From: a bacterium
GTDB taxonomy: Bacteria; UBP15; UBA6099; DSWB01
Reading direction: 5' to 3'
NCBI GenBank assembly: GCA_020061125.1
Contig: JAGUYV010000146.1
Location: 1 to 17,617 of the forward strand
Length of the DNA: 17,617 bases
In this document: piece after piece, positions 11,501 through 15,600 of the stretch
Position numbering within the stretch: position 1 is the first letter of the stretch
How the letters are laid out: every line of letters starts with the position of its first letter
Made by a program: the position numbers and the translations under genes
The notes under the pieces: generated by a model
What the model saw: only the letters and a program-made list of their open reading frames with translations
Told to the model about the DNA's origin: nothing
The model's database searches: none

Positions 11501-12162
11501 CTCTCGCTGGCATTAAACTTGACCAGCAGCGTGCCGCTGGCGTTGATTTTCTCCACAATGGTTGTGTCGCGGTTGATGAAGACCAGGTTGCCGTCCGTGT
11601 CCAGGAAAATGTCGGCCGGGCTGGCCATGACCAGGCCCGAGCCTTCGATTTTGGTATCGTAGGTGAAAGTGAGGCCGGTTTTGACCTTGCCTATATAAGT
11701 GCCGGGATTCGCCAGCACATTGTAGTCATCTTTTGGCGTGTTGGGCGCGGCGTTTTCCCAGCGGTGCCTCAAGGTGCGCGTGCCCGCGGTCCAGGTGCCC
11801 GTGGGCGGATTGTTGGCCAGACCCGAGAAAAAGCGCCGCACGAAGCCTGTCTGCGCATTATTCAGAATTTCGATTTGCGTGTCCCAGTTTGTTGTGTCCG
11901 CTGAAAAAGTCACATAAACATCGGTGTATGTGGTGTTGGGGAACGGGTCCACATCGTTGTAGAAAAACGCCGGGCCGTCCGGCACCCCGGGAGCGGCCAA
12001 TAGGCCGGACTGCGCGCACACAAGAGCCAGCACAAACGCAAGCAGCGCGGCGAACGCCCCGCCAAAGCCATGGACCGGCACGGCGCGCAATGCCGGCAAC
12101 CGGACAGCGGTTTTGCCGCCGCCTATCCCGTTCCTGCGGTCCTGGAATTCCTGGTGCGCCAA
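1..12162 (-). CDS. Giant exported multi-domain protein (NHL propeller plus Ig/Fn3-like repeats), C-terminus outside window
   Basis: The frame is open from just below an in-frame TGA at 12171-12169 to the window edge (about 4054 codons, no stop), so the 3' end is missing. No ATG precedes the signal peptide. I chose TTG at 12162; in-frame TTG 12099, TTG 12090 and GTG 12081 are alternatives, and none has a convincing ribosome site. Residues about 29-54 form a hydrophobic signal-peptide core (FGGAFAALLAFVLALVCA) ending near LLAA, preceded by an Arg/Lys-bearing stretch. Residues about 180-734 are NHL repeats. Residues about 735-2970 are Ig-like and other beta-sandwich modules with DxDxDG-type loops and a cysteine-rich stretch. 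From about residue 2975 there are Fn3-like modules ending in DNAGN-type turns, then a duplicated A-B module series. The protein is probably a long surface stalk or adhesin; no enzyme motif is seen. NHL propellers usually bind proteins or glycans. The role is inferred and the cell-attachment mode is unknown because the C-terminus is absent. Confidence 0.9.
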   Translation of the reverse strand, partial: MAHQEFQDRRNGIGGGKTAVRLPALRAVPVHGFGGAFAALLAFVLALVCAQSGLLAAPGVPDGPAFFYNDVDPFPNTTYTDVYVTFSADTTNWDTQIEILNNAQTGFVRRFFSGLANNPPTGTWTAGTRTLRHRWENAAPNTPKDDYNVLANPGTYIGKVKTGLTFTYDTKIEGSGLVMASPADIFLDTDGNLVFINRDTTIVEKINASGTLLVKFNASESGAGANPLGVAADSSGNVYVADTANNRIMKFDSSGLLTNANFITGLTAPRGLYVYNDFLYVTTGANARKYNSSTGAQVWTLGVGNTASDLAVGVYGANVLVFVAVGPANNIRIINDATGALHTTNTITLSGGLVCTTPTGIDVDSRTAVTRLYVSCIGNHYIRKYNVANLASVTLAASFGTGAAGSNTTQVNTPYGVTGLRDGRIFVADTNNQRILRLTDGGGTLTYHSEVTPDVYNLFEPSDMGIDKNGNIYVGSNKGNFIKKFTQNGLYLSTFGSSGSGPGQFLGVTGVEVYDSDGDGNADFVYASDFGNQRIQCYAVAGAKWNSAGACGAAWGANGLPLGEPRGMGFDKKNNILLVTDGDSKRIQLYNPNGTRPTPSNINAAAILFDVGADIHGKQVHTVFNADQVRGDMIGAGNKPRCNASSVPGYGITFDDFGNMYLSGYDAGCAQINKWGYYYSTPTTGAQFQLVKQFGTRGSGVGQFNAPEGLAVDPAGNFIWVADRLNNRVQKFLMTYESERIDNITICTPGPPTVTNVLLSDPSPTKAGLVKFSVAFSSCNRLDTRYSPTVTFRTAVPYNTTYYVRDEGVITDNGTSGEYDALDVIKVGVAPAAGTAIIAFNANEKFIDKNSNGIFDGGETICKDSDNDNVCDIGEVLWGTTDDIGLALTAFAATDKHADYNGNGAFDGYFVNNEWQGYAMIPSNEDGTARINVCGQAPDYAGPIDVTAQQMTACNTNWTFVIDASPPLASVNVTNTSTSEDFTPAFGIAETNCQVRVGMSNLSCFANDLDGDGVVDAGENIPGCALGTPPCCSLGASLMEISSNEKHYDASGGTAGRYDAGEPMIYDHPVSGAPGIYDPGVDTILLCGGPTTCAEPNLDGSCTGPCYAPPSGDALVSYTATEKVVMSTYQDVTTDSATSSYYANNLLLPDPLGYKYLAARAIDQAGNVGPWSSPRLRMRKIEAPPGTAEFIPTTYDRTEMLLSTNQWNIRYTTSGTMSGCSCALKNCFVTIDVPDGWSPPSILTGTQGEVRVTPSANTMVCSPAAEVSGQQIKVLVSYMPSGDYFDVAYGYQGNGGPGATIGLTADVGNVEFQVASCEQCSTPSPVLNNPSLLVRAIPLQVEHVAHFGPGKKEVIYDNEVSVNTFTLEFDNPNVTPNTAKIMGLTFEFVTSPQVTPDKLISRVVLKDGASNIIVEDTTIETTGNTVTLEGLFGNPIVVNPLSNNGIEVFMDFKCLSSAPSCQNLTSLFILLDAESAAVTGTAGAITETALTDNSSPLKNWATNQWAGYTLIPDITNPDKNYVIVSNTATRLIVTPSSLMLTGGGAPPGGGTTYAIGHEGTDMVANSSDGVVQASLKVTSNSGAGDTFYPDYPPNATAEMSSGTITQFRPPIVPKYLHVKHDASTWPNYSDQKVTKGQTSTVPFKLFFRLIDSYAKADIATNATAIDVDNSAVFANGEWIVIGDQNSQSADPGSFDIRQVNGIVDADTISIDTTPGPLSNAYTTGNKAYVTHRDATAEIVGLDIDVSGDGLNLPDPAPNGIISRKALTGFVDTTNIESAGSKISFDTYLSKTTGIPIALDAITFPLEIDFKTNILCTGTPAAPNACPTGTNETAVQFKISDSSYITLSNPGTAVIPNPWSSLNSNTAAVQDQAWVTALTIDREAPDSCPSEVNIGDTFRLKAVLANPASSAPFERAAARIYASSSDLTFTCVSGGCTPGTDYTSQFTVTPVISGFVTAIMAGATGSVSYDVVQSAASPTPGVYTVNVKTTGVRSTNKPESRDNNDYFDTDKLYVNRETDGVGSTNCGLTMKAAPAYLSAKGVSPGSYPAAQTNIPILRFYVSDGPDTPPGWEVRNVTVKSLNTSDADVANVLLWSDRNDDQQFNPAVDGPALATTTFSGGTAFFNGSTWATGTADARASSTQYFFVTYNLNTAVTDQDTLDAYIPVNGVALYDASTGTYYLPGANQNSEGVSYVDVVATKITLAPDGSTACVGGAKTIYAYAYDNYNNLDLHSTEYVTITLTDGPPGPGTAGTAYLTTSTALQNATFLPAGAGPYTSIKGNLVNGVGDVTFVETEMDSVKLTPSSSLPGANSSTSVGGNVCLTSMVITNSSYEAGTLNIPILQFKVTNGLLTPITISSILFQNTGTASDAMIAAVDLTATNTTTIVQTKTFSGGSVTFNPAFNLNPFQMQTFYVLYDLAEMGLTGGATLDGYIPINGLTFTGVTGGTLDIINTDSTGNSLIDINGDVIRLLPPNSKTNLTANCAAGATICNVSDTSYLTYSTQVTVGDDLGAETRTIASILSGTQVQFTAPLTGTYTTANNGYVSIVVNNLASLRLKVEDHHGNLARLNPEGNKEVFRVSTVSPSYIDSSTFKLPTACSGGSFTPGGQLASGCLTDGWATNTFGYTGCAPQTFVITPNSTLAKYDGREYTATIHFPGNTDSDLLGPDVAGISLVTPLTDNYPVVFASATDNCSGVVAARFACGGTSVQFPSTIPPSNWISTGAATSSVMFCCNCDSSTPGYLSSISGCGFNIANGDICAGGFNYADKSCSTGWIPNSNSGCTACGPNAVFAQFKDKNNKVTGLPIATSTVSVLVDSTAPIISSWNFSSNNASYFYAASNGSGLCNSANAIDGNPATLPDSCPIWYNNLAGEGAGQAVTVQVTFTETGSTATLSLPAAFGHGIQTSSAGPNAAPQTLSGSYTIDAVDSAATPTITIADACGNTATETFPIHEDNQDPINGAISGFASSTDATALTAWSWYRYPNPYFTWATATEQPAGAWLTDNAGLRGYYYLMTDDGAAAPANFSTGTSAASTATLVSGYTYYFKLRSQDNVSNYPFATDEIFVYRYDTDAPNNPTVTAYDTSAMGSALTNNTWYNYPNPHFTWAGASDMPLAPANSGVATYTFYFGTDSAGTPDTATSATAFTSTATLVSGAYYYLRMNTVDNAGNATTTSTVFTYKYDAVPPNNNPVSGYDTSAKAISLTSGVWYNYPNPYFEWAAISDLPAGVDGTDNSGFALMNLYFGTDPAGVPSATTTASNYTATGTLVSGGQYVLRLSAQDNAGNATGATTMFTYLFDNTAPALLYNDPADGGATAWFSSDPGAVIDIDLLWGAQSPITSFQYWDGGAWQSIYSGTLSADYDTDWAVSWALMEEGPNFVRLMGTDQAGNIVTHPYATGATGFVFRKDVSAPDAPVAPANAWASDSKLTAISSGAYSYNNPYLEWSAPSDNPFPSGTPGVDHAGLDYYYIAFSTDTANPSFATIPASQNYWYATPSVCYATYALMIKAADAATPAANVSATATLFEYSLHDDPVITDNQTGDDTWYRLDPGAVWDIDFAQSACGPLDYAQYTIYSATGGAGVMLKDWTNIFGPGHGGALETADWAIDFAAATDGFNYISVRVYDSGGGVAYATDAFYFKKDTIAPLTTTATAYATDGLLTPLASSTYYFYSNPYFVWAAASDLPAGVDSVDNSGFATYNYYFGTDTTGVPDNATTNLFFTSTATLVCGLDYYFRMANSDKVGNVGTATTLFTYLYDGNPPGFIYNSPATGSYTPWYSSDPGAVINIDLDWGGCAPLTQFDYRIGAGAWTTIWSGSQASDYTANWSVAWAALADGRNEISIAGYDLAGNGATAAYASNTAGFWFRKDTQAPDAATSPALAWDTVAKGLALTSGNAYDYPAPYFEWTAPVDNPAGVDGYDNSGLAYYMIAFSTDTTNPVYATIPITQNNYTAAPTTCGATYTLMIKAVDSATPAANVAATASMFTYAYGGSPVITDNQGGDDTWYNADPGAVWDVDFDSASCNTINYAQYTIYSAANGGGSLIKDWTYIIGPGYGLNTYSA
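2225..3240 (-). repeat. Three tandem Fn3-like (type A) modules of the giant protein
   Basis: Each module starts with a W-Y-x-YPNPxFxW strand (PNP anchors at about 3222, 2874 and 2538, that is 348 and 336 bp apart). It continues through a YYF-GTD type strand and a T-LVSG-YY-R strand, and ends in a DNAGN-like turn followed by a tyrosine-rich strand. The pattern is that of fibronectin type III-like beta sandwiches common in long bacterial extracellular proteins. The third copy is also the first module of the duplicated A-B block that follows. Confidence 0.75.
3541..4080 (-). other. Cysteine-rich segment of the giant protein
   Basis: About 180 residues carry an unusually high density of cysteines compared with the rest of the protein, including FACGG, MFCCNCD, SGCGF, GDICAGG, DKSCSTGW, SGCTACG, SGLCNSA and DSCPIW. 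In an exported protein these would be expected to form disulfides or, less likely, a metal site. The segment lies between Ig-like modules and the C-terminal Fn3-like series. No named cysteine-rich domain is recognised. Confidence 0.6.
4770..6060 (-). repeat. Pair of related beta-sandwich modules in the giant protein
   Basis: Two divergent copies of one module are visible. Copy one, from about 6060, has NIPILRFYV, later TTFSGGTAFF, then QYFFVTYNL, and ends in AYIPVNGVALYDAS. Copy two, from about 5095, has NIPILQFKV, then TKTFSGGSVTF, then TFYVLYDL, and ends in GYIPINGLTF. The shared order (IPIL-F-V, SGG, a YFFVTY-like strand, then Y-IP-NG) shows an internal duplication in protein space, too diverged to be a recent DNA repeat. 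The fold is presumably immunoglobulin-like; I do not recognise a named family with certainty. Confidence 0.6.
8930..9630 (-). other. Calcium-loop-like acidic motifs within the giant protein
   Basis: Just after the propeller the translation contains several short acidic loops resembling EF-hand or thrombospondin type 3 calcium sites. These are IDKNSNGIFDGGE near residue 848, DSDNDNVCDIGE near residue 864, DYNGNGAFDGYF around 9466-9431, and DLDGDGVVDAGE near residue 1008, followed by YDAGEPMIYD-type segments. In known families such D-x-D/N-x-D/N-G spacings bind calcium and rigidify extracellular proteins. Calcium binding here is inferred from spacing alone. Confidence 0.55.
9961..11625 (-). repeat. 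About 11 NHL beta-propeller repeats (residues ~180-734 of the giant protein)
   Basis: Successive blades of about 40-55 residues follow the NHL pattern: P.G.a.D..GN.yVaD..NnRi.kf. Clear examples are NPLGVAADSSGNVYVADTAN followed by NRIMKF (near 11480-11365), TPYGVTGLRDGRIFVADTNN followed by QRIL (near 10926-10798), a blade with GIDKNGNIYV (near 10707-10682) and the last blade, APEGLAVDPAGNFIWVADRL followed by NNRVQKF (near 10041-9967). Eleven blades can be counted with varying confidence. That is enough for two six-bladed propellers if one weak blade was missed, or one large continuous array. One blade carries an extra DSDGDG loop near 10620-10603. Confidence 0.82.
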
Positions 12163-12333
12163 GTGCTTTCAACCCGGTATTTAATAAGGTGATTTCAGCT
12201 TTTCCAATGCCAATGCAAAATCACTGCGCTTTTTCGATCAAAAATCACGCCAATCGCTTATGGCCGATAAATGCCTTTATTTATTGGCCTTTTTCGCTGT
12301 TGCTTGTTTTGCTGAAGACAACCGGTGCGTGCA

Positions 12334-12345
12334 AATGCATGCATT
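12334..12345. repeat. Perfect 12-bp palindrome AATGCATGCATT
   Basis: The sequence AATGCATGCATT is its own reverse complement and sits in the AT-rich part of the divergent intergenic region, about 170 bp upstream of the giant gene start. It could be an operator for a dimeric regulator of either gene. Chance occurrence cannot be excluded. Confidence 0.35.
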
Positions 12346-12440
12346 GTGTCTTATGGTGTAAACAGGATCGCCTAAACCTTACTTGAAGCTGTGTTCAAAA
12401 ATCAGATGATTCTGCAAATCAATGGAAGACCGCGAACCCC

Positions 12441-12458
12441 GGCGAAACCGGTTCCGCC
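12441..12458. repeat. Imperfect 18-bp GC-rich palindrome
   Basis: GGCGAAACCGGTTCCGCC is symmetric except for one base pair in each arm (positions 5 and 14). It lies about 100 bp upstream of the -35 box of the fibre-gene promoter. Possible roles are a regulator site or a structural element; there is no T-run to make it a terminator. Confidence 0.4.
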
Positions 12459-12561
12459 AAAAGCCGGCCAGAGCGCCGGAACAGGCTTCTGGCTCTGACT
12501 TGAACGCGCTTTCCCTGTACCATCGCGGCAGTATGATGTAATGATTTTACATACGCGAATA

Positions 12562-12590
12562 TTGACTGTATATCAGTAGAATAGTAAGAT
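12562..12590 (+). promoter_or_regulatory. Sigma70-like promoter for the fibre gene
   Basis: TTGACT (12562-12567, five of six matches to the -35 consensus) is followed after exactly 17 bp by TAAGAT (12585-12590, four of six matches to the -10 consensus). Transcription would start near 12597, giving an untranslated leader of about 40 nt before the ATG at 12638. The surrounding AT-rich sequence supports it. It is a prediction from consensus only. Confidence 0.6.
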
Positions 12591-12593
12591 AAA

Positions 12594-12609
12594 TGTGCAA
12601 CATTTCACA
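12594..12609 (+). promoter_or_regulatory. CRP/FNR-family-like operator half-site pair
   Basis: TGTGC-AACATT-TCACA matches the CRP consensus TGTGA-N6-TCACA at nine of ten conserved positions and extends to the inverted repeat ATGTG/CACAT (12593-12610). It overlaps the predicted transcription start of the fibre gene, a position from which a regulator would be expected to repress rather than activate. The regulator itself is not in the window, so the assignment is tentative. Confidence 0.35.
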
Positions 12610-12625
12610 TAGACATACTTGACCT

Positions 12626-12637
12626 GGGGGGAAAAAG
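12626..12637 (+). promoter_or_regulatory. Ribosome binding region of the fibre gene
   Basis: A run of six G residues (12626-12631) followed by AAAAAG lies six bases before the ATG at 12638. It is purine-rich and well placed, though not a textbook AGGAGG. It supports the chosen start, as does the signal peptide that begins right after it. Confidence 0.6.
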
Positions 12638-15600
12638 ATGACTCGCGTTTCCGCTTATGCCGCGGTTATCGCTTTCTTGGTTTCATTATGCGCCGCGGCC
12701 GCTCCCGAGAGCATAAATTACCAGGGTTACCTCATGCAGGACGGCGTGGTGGTGAACGGAACCAAAAGCATGTCGTTCACCCTATACGGCGCGGCATCCG
12801 GCGGCGCGGCGCTGTGCACCTCGGGCGCACAGAGCATCACCGTGACCAAAGGCCTGTTTTCCTACAAAATCGGAGAAACCGGGTGCAACCTCACGGCCAT
12901 TGACTGGAGCAACGCCGTTTACCTGGAAGTGAGCGTGGACGGCGTGGCCATGTCCCCGCGCGAGCAGGTGTCGGGCATGTCGTACCTGCTGCAGAAGCAG
13001 GCGGCCGATGTGGCCTTCACGCCAACAGGCGCCGTAGCGGCCACGACCGTGCAAGCCGCCATCGCCGAACTTGACTCCGAAAAACTGGCAAAGGCCGGGG
13101 ACACCATGACCGGGCCGCTCGCCGTGCAGGGAGGCATTTCAGCCTCGGGCAACATCACCGCGGCCACCGGCACAATCACAGCCCAGGCGTTTGCGGGCGA
13201 CGGCTCCGCCCTCACCGGCATCAGCGCGGCCGCCCTGGACCACAACACCCTGGGCAACCTCACCACCGGCGACCCCCATACCCAGTATTTCAATCTCTCG
13301 CAGGCGGAAACCGTGACCGGCGCGCTAACTGTTGCTTCGAGCATCACCGTATCCGGAAACATCACCGCGGCCACCGGCACAATCACCGCGCAGGCGTTCG
13401 CGGGTGACGGAAGCTCGCTCACAGGCGTTGGTTCCGCGGCCGTTGCGGACAACTCGCTCGCGGCCGGAGATCTGGCTGTGAATGTGGTCAGCAGCGTTGA
13501 CGGAGTCACCAACGACGGCGGCAATGTTGACTTGGTGGCGGGCGCGGGTGTAACCATCACTCCGGACGACACCGCCAACACCATCACCATAGCCGGGGAT
13601 TTCAGCGCCGTGGATCACGGCGCAATCACCGGCCTGGGCGACGACGATCACCCGCAATACTTCAACCTGTCACAAGCCGAAACCGTGACCGGCGCGCTCA
13701 CCGTTGCTTCGAGCATCACTGTTTCCGGAAACATCACCGCGGCCACGGGAACCTTGACCGCACAGGCGTTCACGGGCGACGGCAGCGCGCTCACGGGCGT
13801 TGGTTCCGCGGCGGTTGCGGACAACTCACTCGCGGCCGGGGACCTGGCCGTGAATGTGGTCAGCAGCGTTGACGGAGTCACCAACGACGGCGGCGACATA
13901 GATCTTGTGGCGGGCGCGGGCGTAACCATCACTCCGGACGACACCGCCAACACCATCACCATCGCCGGAGACTTCAGCGCCGTGGACCACGGCACGATAA
14001 CTGGCCTGGGAGACGACGACCATACACAATATGTCAAGGACGCGGGCGACACAATGTCCGGGCCGCTATCAATTAACTTCAACACCGCAACATCCGCCTT
14101 GAGCATTGTCAATGCAGGAGGCGGAAACGCCATCACCGCAAGCGGAACCGTAACCGTGGGCAGCAACTCCGGCACGGACGGCCATGATGTGAATTTCTAT
14201 GGGACATACAGTTCCGTTACAGGAAGCAGAATGTTCTGGGACGCCAGCAAGTCCTCCTTTCGGGCGGGACGTGCGGCTGGAGCTCAATGGGACGACGGCA
14301 ATGTCGGTGAATATTCAATTGCAATGGGTGAGAGCACAACCGCAAGCGGTTGGCAGGCGACCGCCATGGGCAAGGACACAACCGCAAGCGGCGGCAGATC
14401 GACCGCCATGGGCGATATTACAACCGCAAGCGGTGTTCAATCCACCGCCATGGGCTGGGGTACCGTCGCAAGCGGACAGGCTTCGCTCGCCACGGGCTGG
14501 GACTCGCAGGCGAGCGGCAATGTATCCGTCGTTATGGGGCAGAATGTGTACGCCACTGGCTGGCATTCTTTAGCGCAGGGGAAGTGGGTTACGGCCGGTG
14601 CGAACAACGCTATTGCCCTGGGGTTGGGCGTGTCGAGCGGGCTGACAATGTACAACGGCACAGCCAGTTCGTTCGCCGTGGGGTTCAACAGTGATTTGCC
14701 GACTCTTTTCGTCGGTCCTGCCAGCGGCGTGGGAACTTACGGCAAAGTGGGCATCGGCACAACGGCTCCTGCCAACCGGCTCGATGTGGAGGGCGGCGCA
14801 GCCATCGGCGCTACCTACTCGGGCACAAGCGCGGCCCCGGCCAACGGCCTCATTGTCGAGGGAAAAGTCGGCATCGGTACGGCCACACCCGGCGCGGTTG
14901 GAGCCGCGAAGCTGGAGTTATATGGCACTGCGGGAAGCACGGCGGGGCCTCACATTCAGGTCGTTACCAGTTCCGATACATACCCGGTGTTCCAGCAACT
15001 GAATTACGGACATGACAATATCGCCTTGAACTTCGATACATATTATGACGGCACGAACTGGAGAAGCTCCGATGCCGGATCAAACTTCGCCCTATACAAA
15101 AACAATGACAAAATGAAGCTGGCTTATAAAAGCGGCGTCGCGGCAGGGGGCGTTATTTCATTTGATTCCGGAATTGTTTTGCTGGCCTCAAACGGCAATG
15201 TGGGCATCGGCACGGACACCCCGGCCAACAAACTCCATGTCGAAAACAGCTCCGCCACCGGCAACGGCGCGTACTTTTATACCAGCAACGCGGCCAATAC
15301 CACCGGCCAGACAGTTTACGCGCTCAATGCCGGCGGCACCAGCTCACGCGCCGGGTACTTTGAAAACAGCAATCCCGCAAACACGGCCTGCTCACTCTGG
15401 GCAAACAACACCGGGGGGGGCGAAGCCCTGTGCGGGTCATTAAACAACCCCACAAGCACAAGCGATGCGATTAAGATTAGTACAGACGGCGACGGCAGAG
15501 CCGCTTCATTCACAGTGACCAAAGCCACAAGTACAAACGACACTGTTTACATTAGCCACGCCGGCATCGGCAGCGGCTCCACTGCCGCTCTCGAGGCTGT

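Larger units (their letters stand above)
12163..12637. promoter_or_regulatory. Divergent intergenic region between the giant gene and the fibre gene
   Basis: These 475 bp contain no coding frame I can support. The segments 12181-12420 and 12530-12620 are clearly richer in A and T than the flanking genes, as expected for a promoter region; a GC-rich block at 12430-12530 lies between them. The rightward promoter is recognisable. No convincing promoter was found for the leftward giant gene. Short palindromes are listed separately. No riboswitch consensus was recognised. Confidence 0.75.

Noticed and set aside
10819-11904. Plus-strand open frame of 361 codons
   Set aside because: It is antisense to the NHL propeller region, whose minus-strand frame gives clear NHL repeats. 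The plus-strand product is low-complexity Gly/Ala/Arg/Val-rich, typical of a shadow frame in GC-rich DNA.
11733-12386. Plus-strand frame crossing the start of the giant gene into the intergenic region
   Set aside because: It has no ribosome site, a Pro/Arg-rich product and no domain. It overlaps the signal-peptide region of the minus-strand gene.
12163-12420. Promoter for the leftward giant gene
   Set aside because: Candidates such as TTTACA with a TGCATT -10 box match the consensus too poorly to call.
12680-12705. Lipobox in the fibre protein signal peptide (cysteine within LVSLCAAA)
   Set aside because: The residue before the cysteine is leucine, not Gly, Ala or Ser, so a standard lipoprotein signal is unlikely. 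The AAA run after it fits signal peptidase I.
12919-14175. Two minus-strand frames (12919-13590 and 13648-14175) with similar products
   Set aside because: Both are antisense to the fibre gene. They resemble each other only because they are opposite the 372-bp repeats.
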